A stretch of 64,000 nt of DNA from NCBI GenBank assembly GCA_045586185.1, contig JAZMZV010000274.1:7192-71191 (forward strand). The letters run 5' to 3'. Below, piece after piece: positions 1-10,703 of the stretch. Position numbers and translations under genes: made by a program. How positions within the stretch are numbered: position 1 is the first letter of the stretch; each line of letters opens with the position of its first letter. The notes under the pieces are model-generated. The model was not told the origin of the DNA. It ran no database searches and worked only from the letters and a program-made list of their open reading frames with translations. The stretch is from RUG11551 sp045586185 (GTDB taxonomy: Bacteria; Planctomycetota; Planctomycetia; Pirellulales; Thermoguttaceae).

Positions 1-262
1 CGATAACGCTGGGGTTGGGGTCAGAGTGTTTTTTGGGGCGAATGGTATACTGATGTCCGCAGCCGACCAGATAGTTGATTCGGTTTTCCAGCGCGTTGAC
101 GGCAAACTCGTTGTACAGCGACAGGTGTCGACAAATGGCGCGAACGGCGTCCAGGTCTTCTTCCCGTTCCAGAGGGGAAAGGGCGTAGTTGTCCGCTAAC
201 GCAACCCAGCGTTCGTTGTCGTCAAAAAAAGGCTCGTCGTGAGGAATGAAATTGTACGGCAT
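1..262 (-). CDS. Probable phage portal protein, N-terminal part (cut by window edge)
   Basis: This reading frame starts with ATG at 260-262 and stays open to the left edge, giving 87 residues. The N-terminus is acidic (residues MPYNFIPHDEPFFDD), followed by a helical stretch with LSPLEREED and then ENRINYLVGCGHQYTI. The ENRINYLVG.GH segment resembles the early part of portal proteins in planctomycete prophages, as far as I recall that family. The position directly downstream of the large terminase, on the same strand with a 35-base gap, is the usual place for a portal gene. A portal forms the dodecameric DNA entry ring of the capsid and docks the terminase. The call rests mainly on gene order; another head protein is possible. 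Confidence 0.5.
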   Translation of the reverse strand, partial: MPYNFIPHDEPFFDDNERWVALADNYALSPLEREEDLDAVRAICRHLSLYNEFAVNALENRINYLVGCGHQYTIRPKKHSDPNPSVI

Positions 263-297
263 GATTAATGTATGTAACAGTAATGATATTGAGTTTG

Positions 298-1887
298 TTA
301 TACGGATACGTTGAGCCGGTCGCCCAGCCCGTCGCCGCCTTTGTACGGCATGAGGTATTCTCCCGCCAGACGAACCGCCATTTCCAAGGCGTCGGGACCG
401 TCGTCGTGATCGCCCAGAGGGAACTGCTTGAGCTGTTCGACCAGCAGGCGCGTGTCGGGAGTGATGCGGAACCGAATTCGTTTGGCGGAAAACAGCGCGC
501 CGAGGGTTCGGATTCGCGACTGCTTGTTCATCGTGTTTTTGATCCCAACCGGGTCGACGGGCAGCTTTTGAGCCTGAAATTCCCGAGCGAATCCGTCTGC
601 AAGGAGCTGCTGGAATTGGTTTGTTTCGATTCCGAAAACGCTGGGGCGAAACGCTCGATACAGCTCAATCCCGTCGGAAATAATCGATTCAATCGGACGC
701 CGCTTTAAATCCGCCTGAACGTACAGCAGTCCGTCGCAGCCAACGGTCAGCATGACGAAGGCGGAATAGTCCCCGCGCTGAGCGTCAGCGCCTTTGCTGG
801 GGTCAAGCGTCATGACTTTGATCTGATTTTGTAACGGCGCGTCTTCGTACCAGACGGAGTCGTCGAAGTAAGACTCCGGCCATTCGCACAGTTCCGGGTT
901 CATGGGCGAATTCTGTTTTTCCCTCTCGAAGGCGATGTGTCCTTCTTCCGCCCGCATTTTCATCAGGGTTAACAAATCCTCGTTTTCCCGCCAGACGACC
1001 TTTGCGCCTTCAAGCATTTCCGATTCGTGAACGCGATAAAACTCCTCCGCTTTTTGCTGACAGTCAGGCGATTCCATGTTGAGGTAAAGCTCTTCCCACT
1101 GCTCCCAAAGCGCCATGTTTTTCGGCCAGCGCATGATCGAGGAAAACGTTTGGCTGCTCCAGCCGGGGTTTCGCGTTAGTCGCAGCGCGATAGCGTCTGG
1201 ATGTAACGCGGTCGACAGACACAGAAAATTCGTTCTGCTGTTGCCGGCTTTCATAACGGTTCCTTCAAACCAGGACAGCGACTTTTCTCTTGCGGCAGCG
1301 TTGAGAATGTGAGTGTCATTTTGCAAGTCGTCTGCAATAATCAGATCGGGTCGAATAGCGCCGTGACGACGTCCGCGAAGCTTTTGTCCCGTTCCGAAGG
1401 CTTCAAAGACGCTGCCGTTGCCTAATGTAATCGTTGATTGAGTCCAGCGTTTTCCTCTCTTTGCAGCTTCGGGATAATCCTGTTTCAATCGATAGTTGGT
1501 TTCCAGTTCCTGTTTGACGTTGTTGAGGTGCGTTTGCGCCTGATGAAACGTATCGGACAGAATCCAAATGTATCTTGCTTTCCCTTCCAGCGCCATTCTC
1601 AGCGGAAACGCCAGCGTTCCCAAGGTTGACTTCGCGCCGCCGCGCGGACCTAAAACGTTGAGCCGACGACCCGTTTGGACGGACATCTCGTCCAGCTTTT
1701 TGCCCAGCCATTGGTGCATAATCGACGGCGGCAGAGCAAAGTGATCAGGAAGGTATTGTCGTCCCCATTCCAGCAGCGGTTGATTGCTCTCCGCCTTCCT
1801 CTCGCTTTGCCGCTTGAGTCGATGAGCGGCAATGAGTTTGCTTCTCAATTTGAGCGCCAGCAGGGAAAAGCAATAGTCAACGTCCAT
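298..1887 (-). CDS. Phage terminase large subunit (packaging ATPase-nuclease)
   Basis: The 529-residue product has the two-domain layout of a large terminase. The N-terminal ATPase shows a Walker A variant GPRGGAKST at residues 80-88, a Walker B LIIADD at 182-187 and a coupling motif LSTALH near 225. The C-terminal RNase H-like nuclease shows an acidic strand MTLDPSKG near 357, FGIETNQF and a final HDDGPDALEMA. Such proteins pump DNA into the procapsid and cut concatemers. The gene follows the small subunit after 28 bases and precedes the probable portal gene. The ATG start is the first in frame and no clear Shine-Dalgarno is seen. All motifs look intact, so the packaging motor may be functional. 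Confidence 0.9.
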   Translation of the reverse strand: MDVDYCFSLLALKLRSKLIAAHRLKRQSERKAESNQPLLEWGRQYLPDHFALPPSIMHQWLGKKLDEMSVQTGRRLNVLGPRGGAKSTLGTLAFPLRMALEGKARYIWILSDTFHQAQTHLNNVKQELETNYRLKQDYPEAAKRGKRWTQSTITLGNGSVFEAFGTGQKLRGRRHGAIRPDLIIADDLQNDTHILNAAAREKSLSWFEGTVMKAGNSRTNFLCLSTALHPDAIALRLTRNPGWSSQTFSSIMRWPKNMALWEQWEELYLNMESPDCQQKAEEFYRVHESEMLEGAKVVWRENEDLLTLMKMRAEEGHIAFEREKQNSPMNPELCEWPESYFDDSVWYEDAPLQNQIKVMTLDPSKGADAQRGDYSAFVMLTVGCDGLLYVQADLKRRPIESIISDGIELYRAFRPSVFGIETNQFQQLLADGFAREFQAQKLPVDPVGIKNTMNKQSRIRTLGALFSAKRIRFRITPDTRLLVEQLKQFPLGDHDDGPDALEMAVRLAGEYLMPYKGGDGLGDRLNVSV

Positions 1888-1915
1888 CTGGAAGAGAATT
1901 CTGTAACGCTAAAAA

Positions 1916-2362
1916 TTATTTCTTATCGTCGTTGCCCAGCGCGGCAATTGTTTCCATGCGAATCACGTCGAGCTTTTTCAATAACCCTTTCCGCTGAACT
2001 GCGGCAGGACATTCTTCAATCAGGAGTGTTACAATCCTGTTCAACAGCGTATCGAGCAATCCGGCGGGGATAACGTCCGGTTTCTTTTTGAGGAATTCCT
2101 GCGGCGATTTCCGTTCCAGCAACCAGGCGGACGCGCGCCAGTTCTTTTCCTGCTTGGCAGCGTTGAACATGTTTTTAATGGACTCGATTTCCAGGTTCGC
2201 TTCCGCCCGGCGCAGCTTTTCGGCGAAGTCAGGATTATTTTGCGCCAGTTCGTCAATCGCCTTTTGAGTGCAGTTTACATATCGCGCCGCCGTCCTTCTG
2301 GAACATCCTACCGACAGCAGCGCCAGTATTTCTCGTTGTTTGATTTCTGAAATAGGTTTCAT
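1916..2362 (-). CDS. Probable terminase small subunit or HTH DNA-binding phage protein
   Basis: The product is 148 residues from ATG at 2362; a TTG at 2389 would add nine hydrophobic residues and looks less likely. The first 50 residues form a helix-turn-helix (EILALLSVGCSRRTAARYV). The middle, with EKNWRASAWLLERKSPQEF, matches a pattern I know from small terminase-like proteins that precede the large subunit in several phage groups. A basic and acidic helical tail follows. Small terminases recognise the packaging site and regulate the large subunit. The position immediately upstream of the large terminase supports the role. The sequence itself shows only an HTH protein, so a regulator is the alternative. 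Confidence 0.65.
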   Translation of the reverse strand: MKPISEIKQREILALLSVGCSRRTAARYVNCTQKAIDELAQNNPDFAEKLRRAEANLEIESIKNMFNAAKQEKNWRASAWLLERKSPQEFLKKKPDVIPAGLLDTLLNRIVTLLIEECPAAVQRKGLLKKLDVIRMETIAALGNDDKK

Positions 2363-2437
2363 GAATAGCAGAATTTGTATAGCTGTCAAACGCGCGATTT
2401 TGTTTGACAGAGTTATTTCAAAGATAATGCAGTCTTG

Positions 2438-3520
2438 TTATCCGACATACTCAAAGCTGACAACGGCTCTGCCCATTGAGGATTTGTACCCTTTGCAAAA
2501 GTTGTCGATTCGTTTTGACCCCGTCTGTTTGACGCCGACAGCGCGCCAAAGGGGGCTATGCTTGCAATGACCAACCACGCAGGGGTGGCTGGCGGTGAGG
2601 TTGATTCGCGTTCCGGCGGATCGATAAATGTTGGCGACCGCTTCGGTCATTTTCATTCCGATTCCCAGCCCCTGATAGTCTGGAAGAACGACCAGACGCG
2701 TGAACCGTTTTCGATTCTTCTGACCGATCAGCGGCAAGACGGCGGCGAATCCGACGGGCTTGTCGTCCAGAATCGCCATGTACGAAATTGACATCGGGGA
2801 CAGGCTTCCGCTTAAATAATGATGTTTCTTAAACAACTCCCAAGCCGAGTTTTTGCAACGAATGACATCGAACTTGATTGGCTCGCGCCGAAGACGCCTC
2901 CGTTCCAGCCGACCATCAGCCATGTCTAAAACCCAGTCCGCCTCGAGCCATTTTGCTGTGTCGTAATGACATGTAACAGCCAGAAATCGGCGTTTAATCA
3001 GACCGGATCGAATGTTCTTTGCCAGCGCAACGCAGGACGCCATCGCAACGGTGCGGTCGACGACCGACGTAAACTCGTCGAATACCAGCAAGGGCGTTTT
3101 CTCGTCTTTCGTCTCTCCCTGCGCCAGCGCGATTGCCAAGTCGCAGCGGAACTTCTCGCCGTTGGAGAGTATCGAATACGGCTTAATCCAGCTGGGCGGA
3201 GAACTGAACCCGACCGTATTGAACAGACGGATGATTTCTTTGATCGGCATCTTCTCCGGGAAGGCGTCCAGAACCGACTGCGATTCCGGCCAGTTGAACC
3301 CAGTGAACAGCGAGTCGCCGTACACCCGCCGGGCAACGGAGCTTTTCCCGCTGCCCGACGGACCGACAATAAGCCCTATTTGCCAGTTTTCAGACAGCGT
3401 CGGCGGGTCGTCCAGTTCAAAGCGCTGCTGCGCCTTTTTCTGTAACGGGACGTCGAACATGCCCTCTATTTGATGAATCCGAAACGAGTCGTAAATCGGA
3501 CATTCAAGCGTAAAATTCAT
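2438..3520 (-). CDS. ABC-type ATPase fused to a GNAT acyltransferase (COG2401-like)
   Basis: This 360-residue protein fuses two enzymes. Residues about 45-200 form an ABC ATPase: Walker A GPSGSGKS at 53-60, a signature-like LSNGEKFRCDLA near 120, Walker B LLVFDEFTS near 148 with D-loop SVVDR, and a switch histidine in TCHYDT. Residues about 205-345 form a GNAT fold with FKKHHYLSGSL, then RLVVLPDYQGLGIG, the acyl-CoA loop. No membrane segment is present, so it is not a transporter. The fusion matches the architecture I recall as COG2401. The HHYLSG motif recalls Mom-like GNAT proteins that modify phage DNA bases, but that role is inference. It is encoded between the ParB-like gene and the terminase genes. 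Confidence 0.8.
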   Translation of the reverse strand: MNFTLECPIYDSFRIHQIEGMFDVPLQKKAQQRFELDDPPTLSENWQIGLIVGPSGSGKSSVARRVYGDSLFTGFNWPESQSVLDAFPEKMPIKEIIRLFNTVGFSSPPSWIKPYSILSNGEKFRCDLAIALAQGETKDEKTPLLVFDEFTSVVDRTVAMASCVALAKNIRSGLIKRRFLAVTCHYDTAKWLEADWVLDMADGRLERRRLRREPIKFDVIRCKNSAWELFKKHHYLSGSLSPMSISYMAILDDKPVGFAAVLPLIGQKNRKRFTRLVVLPDYQGLGIGMKMTEAVANIYRSAGTRINLTASHPCVVGHCKHSPLWRAVGVKQTGSKRIDNFCKGYKSSMGRAVVSFEYVG

Positions 3521-3539
3521 GGATTGTTACGAATTCAAT

Positions 3540-4106
3540 TTACAAATTCAATAATTTACAGTTGAGACCTTCCTGCTGGAACCGTTCAAAGAGTTCTTTC
3601 TGCTCTTCTTCTCCGTTGCAGACGATAAGAATCTGAAACAGTTCCGGCACGGCGACTTCGTCCGGCGTTTTGAGTTCGTTCTCGAGCTCGTCTAACGGCT
3701 CGGCGTTGTTTTCCAGCATTGAATCGACCAGATTCCGAACGGCTTCGTTTTGCGTTTCGAGATTGGCGGTCAGTTCTCTGAGCAGATCCTCGTCCGTTCC
3801 CGCCATGGCGGAAAGCGGGTCCAGCAACGCCAGAAGTTTGTCCGCTTCCTTTTCGTCCAGGTCGACGACGAGAACCGGGACGTCCTGATCCGGGGTCGTT
3901 TCCGCTCTTAAATGCCCGTCGATGAGCATGTACTTCCCGTCGTCAGTTTTACGAGCCAACAGAGCGTCGGCATAGCCAATTTCCGCTAAAACTCCCTTGA
4001 GCGCGTCTTTCTGACTGTCTGGGTGAGTTCGCCAGTTTTTTGGGTTCGGTACGAGGTCTTTCGCCTTGACGTAAATGAGTTCTTTAATTCGATTTTTAAT
4101 CTGCAT
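3540..4106 (-). CDS. ParB/Srx-fold protein of phage type
   Basis: The 188-residue product starts with a ParB-like N-terminal domain: IYVKAKDLVPNPKNWRTHP, then YADALLARK and the family signature IDGHLRAE near residue 65, which replaces the GERR box of chromosomal ParB. A VPVLVVDLDEKEADKLLALLD strand-helix follows. The C-terminal 80 residues are acidic and helical. No HTH or dimerisation domain of a chromosome-partitioning ParB is present. Phage ParB-like proteins of this size often sit beside methyltransferases, terminases or base-modification genes. The ATG overlaps the 3' end of the upstream protease gene by 11 bases and the ATPase-GNAT gene follows after 19 bases, so the three are probably cotranscribed. 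Confidence 0.8.
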   Translation of the reverse strand: MQIKNRIKELIYVKAKDLVPNPKNWRTHPDSQKDALKGVLAEIGYADALLARKTDDGKYMLIDGHLRAETTPDQDVPVLVVDLDEKEADKLLALLDPLSAMAGTDEDLLRELTANLETQNEAVRNLVDSMLENNAEPLDELENELKTPDEVAVPELFQILIVCNGEEEQKELFERFQQEGLNCKLLNL

Positions 4107-5127
4107 GATTATGTGACGCCGTTAAATTTGAAGAATTGCTTTCCGGTCTGTTGACGCAGACAGTCAAAACTCGTTTTATTACGAACAGCCAGACGATAAC
4201 CGCCCACGGCAGGATGACGATAGTCCAGATTGCAATCCACGACAGCCAATCCCAAAAGCGGGACGCAGCGTCAGGTTCGTTATCAGGTTCATCTGGTTCA
4301 TTCAATCCAAGACCTTCAAGAATTTCTTCTCCCAAGGACGGTTCAGGAAGCGTTTGTTCCGGTTTGGGGATTGTGGGAGGCGGAATTTTTGAAATCTGCT
4401 CTCGATCCGGTTCCGGTTTTCGTTCTGGAATTGCAGACTGCAAAAAGTAACGAATTCGTCCGATTTGAGAACCGTAGAGACAATCGTTGTCTGAACCCCA
4501 CAGCGTTGCAACGAGTTCTCCGGACTGGTTGAACACTCCGCCGCCGGAATCGCCAAAGCGAACGGTTGCGCCTTTGCGGTCGTACATTGCCTGAAGCGTG
4601 TCGCGGGCGTCGGCTCCCTGAACCTGAACGTATCCTTTAACAGTGGCGACTGTTACTTTAAAAATCCCGGCAGGTCCGTATCCGGCGGCGTAAACCCGAG
4701 CGCCGGGCAGAGGAATGGTCGCTGTCAGCTTCACAGGAACAGCGCCAGACGGCAACGCGCCGGGAATCGACATGTCCAAAATGGCGAGGTCGTATTCTCT
4801 GTCAATTGCCAGCGGTTGCACGGGACGTCCAATTTGATTGGAGAACTGTACGGTTGCATGGTCGGTTTCTTTTTCAAACAGATGAGCGCACGTAAGCAAA
4901 TACACTCGATTCTGATAATAAATTAGCGTGCCGGAACCGTAACTGTTTGTTTTTGAGGAAGCGACGGCAACCCTGACAATCGACTGATTTATTTCGGACG
5001 GATAACAGGTTCCGCCGGAACAAATCACGCCCATTTGAATTACGCCGTAATCGGATTGAGCGCCATGGACGCTGACAGAATTCAGAAAAAACAATCCTGT
5101 AACGGCGATAAGAAGAGTTCTGTTCAT
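4096..5127 (-). CDS. Secreted trypsin-like serine protease with C-terminal membrane anchor
   Basis: The product is 343 residues from ATG at 5127, chosen because it begins a clean signal peptide (MNRTLLIAVTGLFFLNSVSVHGA). An upstream in-frame ATG at 5214 would place 29 unrelated residues before it. The catalytic triad is visible: His in LLTCAHLF, Asp in YDLAILDM and Ser in FGDSGGGVF. A proline- and glutamate-rich spacer (KPEPDRE..PTIPKPEQTLPEPS) follows, then a membrane segment WLSWIAIWTIVILPWAVIVWLFVI and a short basic tail. The mature protease should face the periplasm. Its place inside a packaging cassette is odd; it could be a cargo gene or a lysis or exclusion factor. The substrate is unknown. 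Confidence 0.8.
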   Translation of the reverse strand: MNRTLLIAVTGLFFLNSVSVHGAQSDYGVIQMGVICSGGTCYPSEINQSIVRVAVASSKTNSYGSGTLIYYQNRVYLLTCAHLFEKETDHATVQFSNQIGRPVQPLAIDREYDLAILDMSIPGALPSGAVPVKLTATIPLPGARVYAAGYGPAGIFKVTVATVKGYVQVQGADARDTLQAMYDRKGATVRFGDSGGGVFNQSGELVATLWGSDNDCLYGSQIGRIRYFLQSAIPERKPEPDREQISKIPPPTIPKPEQTLPEPSLGEEILEGLGLNEPDEPDNEPDAASRFWDWLSWIAIWTIVILPWAVIVWLFVIKRVLTVCVNRPESNSSNLTASHNHAD

Positions 5128-5232
5128 TAGAAAATGGCAAGGATTAAATTTGTGAAAAGCGAGATGGGTTAAATGAATAGCTATTGACAAATGGGCGATT
5201 GACAATGGGCGCAATGCGAGGACAAGGGACGC

Positions 5233-5715
5233 CTATCTACACGCAAATTCCTGCTCGTTCAATTCTCTTTGAGCGGCTTCGGCTTCTTTGCGGCGGTGAA
5301 TGACTTCGTATCGTTTTTGTTCAGCTGGACGCAGACAGAGAGTGTTGACAGATCTGCGGCGGCTGCGCAAGTCTTGTCCCATTGATTCCAGCAATTGAAT
5401 TACGTCTGATTCCGAATAAGATTCCGTTTGAACGGGACTCTCGCAAAGCTGATTGTATTGCTTGGTCAGACAGGCTTTACAGGGCAGGGCGCATAATGCG
5501 CCGCAGGTTGGACAGCGTCCGAAAACTGAGTGTTCTGTAACAGGCGCCTGAATTATTTTTGCAAGACGTTGGGCAATTGACGGTCTTCGTTGAGTAATCG
5601 CCATTATTCGTCTGACCGCTTTGCGGGACGAGCCGGTTTGCCGGCAAATTTCCGTTTCTGCCATCCCTGACTTCGTCAGTCTGACTATTTTCCTTTGGAC
5701 TTCCGGAAGAAGCAT
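5233..5715 (-). CDS. HTH protein with zinc-binding cysteine cluster, first gene of the phage cassette
   Basis: The start at 5715 is fixed by an AAGGAG Shine-Dalgarno seven bases upstream; the longer frame from 5754 lacks one. The product is 160 residues. Residues 1-45 form a helix-turn-helix (IVRLTKSGMAETEICRQTGSSRKAVRRIM) of the type seen in phage regulators and small terminases. A zinc-finger-like cluster CPTCGALCALPCKAC lies near residues 67-81. The rest is charged and helical. The gene is the first downstream of the promoter at 5822-5850 and so leads the operon. A role in regulation or packaging-site recognition is plausible, but the sequence only shows a DNA-binding protein. Confidence 0.6.
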   Translation of the reverse strand: MLLPEVQRKIVRLTKSGMAETEICRQTGSSRKAVRRIMAITQRRPSIAQRLAKIIQAPVTEHSVFGRCPTCGALCALPCKACLTKQYNQLCESPVQTESYSESDVIQLLESMGQDLRSRRRSVNTLCLRPAEQKRYEVIHRRKEAEAAQRELNEQEFACR

Positions 5716-5821
5716 TCTTGATCTCCTTATCAATTGGTTTTGACAACCGGTCAACAGCTGCGTTTGCGTTCCATGTCAATTAAAACTGACTCTTGCTGTC
5801 GACTTGCTCATAACGCGGAAC

Positions 5822-5850
5822 AATATACCATGCAAGTGTTCTATTTGCAA
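5822..5850 (-). promoter_or_regulatory. Sigma-70-type promoter for the phage cassette
   Basis: Read on the minus strand, TTGCAA (5845-5850) and TATATT (5822-5827) are separated by 17 bases. Transcription would start near 5815, about 100 bases before the HTH gene. All genes from 5715 to the left edge are on this strand with no other obvious promoter. Confidence 0.55.
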
Positions 5851-5951
5851 GCAAAAAAGGATACAAAAATTTTAAAAATGTTAAAATAATTCTTGTTGAG
5901 AGTTTTATTTAAGCTGAAAACGAATAAAAGAGATCCAGGGAATTGTAACGT

Positions 5952-6593
5952 TCAGGAAACAAAAGAAACAACCGTTACAAGAATCAGAATTGCTGAAAGG
6001 GTAAACAATACAATCGAGAGCCAATTCCTCGAAACGGTCGTTTGATTCAATTCGGATTTCAAAAGGCGCTTGAGATTTCGCCAGCGATGACTGTTGGAAT
6101 ATTTTTTGTTGGAAACGAGCGTAACGTTGTTCAGACCGGAAACGCATTCCAGATGAAGATCCAATCCCAGTTGAGGCATGTATAAACTGTCGCCTGCCCA
6201 CTGGGCGTTTTCGTCAAGACGACTGGCAACTCTTTCCAGAATCCCTTTCAGCGTTGATTTGTCAATGTTGTATACAATCAATCGCGGTCGGCTGTACAAA
6301 ATAACCAGCATGGTTATCAGGAAGTACAGAATTGCAAGAATAAGCCAGATGTACGTCCCGAATCGAATTGCCGCGTTGAGAGGGAAAAACATATTCATCG
6401 GTCCGACGAAAACCATTCCCGAAACCGCGGCGGACAATAACGCCATGTCTGCGTCGCCGGTGAGCAGAAACGGACGGCGCGAGGCGTGAATCATTCCCAA
6501 TATCAGGAAATAAACCGCAAGGGGAATTAGCGACAGGCTTACAACAAACGAATTCACGACGTTTATTGTACAATTCAGAACGCAGTTCGTCAA
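5952..6593 (-). CDS. Conserved planctomycetal membrane protein, function unknown
   Basis: The product is up to 213 residues from a TTG at 6593; a GTG at 6557 would give 201 residues and keeps all membrane segments, so the start is uncertain. There are about four membrane helices: near residues 15-35, 50-70 and 80-100, plus one at the extreme C-terminus (WLSIVLFTLSAILILVTVVSF). The soluble part between the third and fourth helices contains RPRLIVYN and WAGDSLYMPQLGLDLH. I recall similar proteins with RPRL.IYN and WAGDSL..PQLG motifs as conserved in planctomycetes, which suggests this is a host gene and the island ends between 5850 and 5950. No enzymatic motif is seen. Confidence 0.65.
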   Translation of the reverse strand: MTNCVLNCTINVVNSFVVSLSLIPLAVYFLILGMIHASRRPFLLTGDADMALLSAAVSGMVFVGPMNMFFPLNAAIRFGTYIWLILAILYFLITMLVILYSRPRLIVYNIDKSTLKGILERVASRLDENAQWAGDSLYMPQLGLDLHLECVSGLNNVTLVSNKKYSNSHRWRNLKRLLKSELNQTTVSRNWLSIVLFTLSAILILVTVVSFVS

Positions 6594-7078
6594 GGGGCGG
6601 GGACAGTTTGGCTGGAAGTAAGGAGGGCGATATGAGAAGAATTATCAATTTGCAATTATCAATTAGCAATTATGCAAGCAGCGTCTAACGCAGAATAAAT
6701 GCTCAAATTATTAAGTAAAAAATGGTTAAATTCAGCGCTAATTGGTTAAGGAAATTATATGGATGTCTTTATTTGGCGGTTTCTTAATTGAAAAATAGAC
6801 GATATCTCCCGAATAACGCTTGTATTAAGTCGTTCTTAAGCATTTCTATTAATAATTAATATGGTATTTTAAAGATGGTATTTTAAAGAAAACTTTCCCA
6901 TAAAGGGGGGGGCTGGTTCTTGACGAAAAATTGAAGTTCGGTAAAATATATGAAATTTTATAGTTATTGGTAGACGAATTGGCTTATCGAAAGCGCGCCT
7001 AATGCTGACGGAAGGTCAAGCAGTCTTTTTGTTTCACGTTTTTACGGCAGGCAAACCTGCCAAGAAGGGTATTCATCC
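6594..7078. other. Intergenic region upstream of ppdK
   Basis: This 485-base spacer separates the divergent membrane protein gene and ppdK. It is AT-rich. It holds iterated ATTATCAATT/GCAATTA words at about 6638-6675, a 14-bp perfect tandem duplication (ATGGTATTTTAAAG, 6861-6874 and 6875-6888), a G8 run near 6905, a promoter at 6920-6947, and a hairpin GGCAGG-caaa-CCTGCC at 7046-7061 just before the ribosome-binding site. No credible open frame was seen. Confidence 0.7.
6920..6947 (+). promoter_or_regulatory. Candidate promoter of ppdK
   Basis: TTGACG (6920-6925) and TAAAAT (6942-6947) are 16 bases apart. The predicted leader is about 125 bases and contains the GGCAGG/CCTGCC hairpin 18-33 bases before the ATG. 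Confidence 0.5.
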
Positions 7079-9802
<2,724 letters not shown>

Positions 9803-9818
9803 TATTTGACTAACCGCG

Positions 9819-9903
9819 CCGGGAACGCCTTGTTCCCGGTGTCGAATCAAAGTTGAATCACCCGCGCCGCCTGAAATCTCTCGATTTCAGGCGGCGTTTT
9901 TTA
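9819..9903 (+). terminator. Double hairpin and Rho-independent terminator of ppdK
   Basis: A first hairpin pairs CCGGGAAC (9819-9826) with GTTCCCGG (9832-9839). A second has a perfect 14-bp stem (9865-9878 with 9883-9896), a TCTC loop and a T7 tract at 9897-9903. The second is a textbook intrinsic terminator. Confidence 0.9.
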
Positions 9904-9928
9904 TTTGTATTATATTCTTTCACCCCCC

Positions 9929-9957
9929 TTGAATAATTCTTTATTCTTTGTTAGAAT
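9929..9957 (+). promoter_or_regulatory. Candidate promoter of the TM2 gene
   Basis: TTGAAT (9929-9934) and TAGAAT (9952-9957) are separated by 17 bases, directly after the ppdK terminator. The leader would be about 135 bases. Confidence 0.6.
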
Positions 9958-10100
9958 ATTTATTTAAGACAATTGCTGGTTTTGGGGAGGATTGATTGTT
10001 TTACCGTATCTCGCCTGTTACGGGCGAATTGCGAATTAACGGATTATCCTCGCTCCCATTTTTGTGTTTTAACATTTCCTGTTTAACAAGGAGTCAAAGC

Positions 10101-10520
10101 ATGTTTTGTAGACATTGTGGAAATGAACTGCCAAATGAGAATGCTGTAGCATGCATGAATTGTGGTTGCGATCCTCGAACAGGAAAAGCCTATTGCCCTT
10201 TTTGCGGCCGTCAGGTAAATGAACAGCAGATTGTATGTATCCAATGCGGCAATTTTTTGAATTCTCAACCGCCATTTACAGGAACAGCGCAAAGAACAGT
10301 TGATAGAACAGTCGCTGGCATACTGGCGCTACTTCTTGGGATTGGAGTTCATCAATTTTACATGGGAAACACAAAGTCCGGAATTCTTCATCTTGTTGTA
10401 ACATTTGCAACTTGCGGCGTTGGTTCAATTATTTCTGTGATTGAAGGTTTTATATATTTGACCATGTCTGATGAGGAGTTTTATAACACATATATTCTGA
10501 ATAAGAAAGACTGGTTCTGA
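10101..10520 (+). CDS. Zinc-ribbon and TM2 domain membrane protein
   Basis: The start at 10101 is set by AAGGAG seven bases upstream, giving 139 residues; a longer frame from 9996 would only add unrelated residues. The N-terminal 55 residues carry two zinc ribbons: CRHCGNELP..ACMNCG and CPFCGR..VCIQCG. Residues about 67-130 are a TM2 domain with two membrane helices (AGILALLLGIGVHQFYMGNTKSGIL, then ATCGVGSIISVIEGFIYL). TM2 proteins are small membrane proteins of unclear function, and zinc-ribbon fusions with them are common in bacteria. The gene is monocistronic, with its own promoter and terminator. Confidence 0.9.
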   Translation: MFCRHCGNELPNENAVACMNCGCDPRTGKAYCPFCGRQVNEQQIVCIQCGNFLNSQPPFTGTAQRTVDRTVAGILALLLGIGVHQFYMGNTKSGILHLVVTFATCGVGSIISVIEGFIYLTMSDEEFYNTYILNKKDWF

Positions 10521-10558
10521 TTATCTCAATTGGTCGTTGGTTCCATCGAAATTGTTTC

Positions 10559-10595
10559 CCGCCTGAAATTTCCCGATTTCAGGCGGCGTTTTTTT
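10559..10595 (+). terminator. Intrinsic terminator of the TM2 gene
   Basis: CCGCCTGAAAT (10559-10569) pairs with ATTTCAGGCGG (10576-10586), followed by CG and T7. The stem sequence is nearly the same as in the ppdK terminator at 9865-9903. Confidence 0.9.
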
Positions 10596-10624
10596 AAAAT
10601 TCTAATAAAAGTGAAAAATTGGTC

Positions 10625-10653
10625 TTGATTAAAACAGAAAAAACGGCTACTAT
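10625..10653 (+). promoter_or_regulatory. Candidate promoter of the TPR lipoprotein gene
   Basis: TTGATT (10625-10630) and TACTAT (10648-10653) are 17 bases apart, and the leader would be about 44 bases. The -35 region lies in a 21-22 base segment (GAAAAATTGGTCTTG.TTAAAA) that also occurs on the minus strand upstream of fliN. Confidence 0.6.
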
Positions 10654-10703
10654 CTGAGAAAACGCCCGAGACGTCGGGAGAACTGTTTTTACCACCCGTT
10701 ATT

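Noticed and set aside
5716..7078. An attachment site at the right end of the phage cassette
   Set aside because: No direct repeat or tRNA fragment was found; the left end is outside the window, so att sites cannot be paired.
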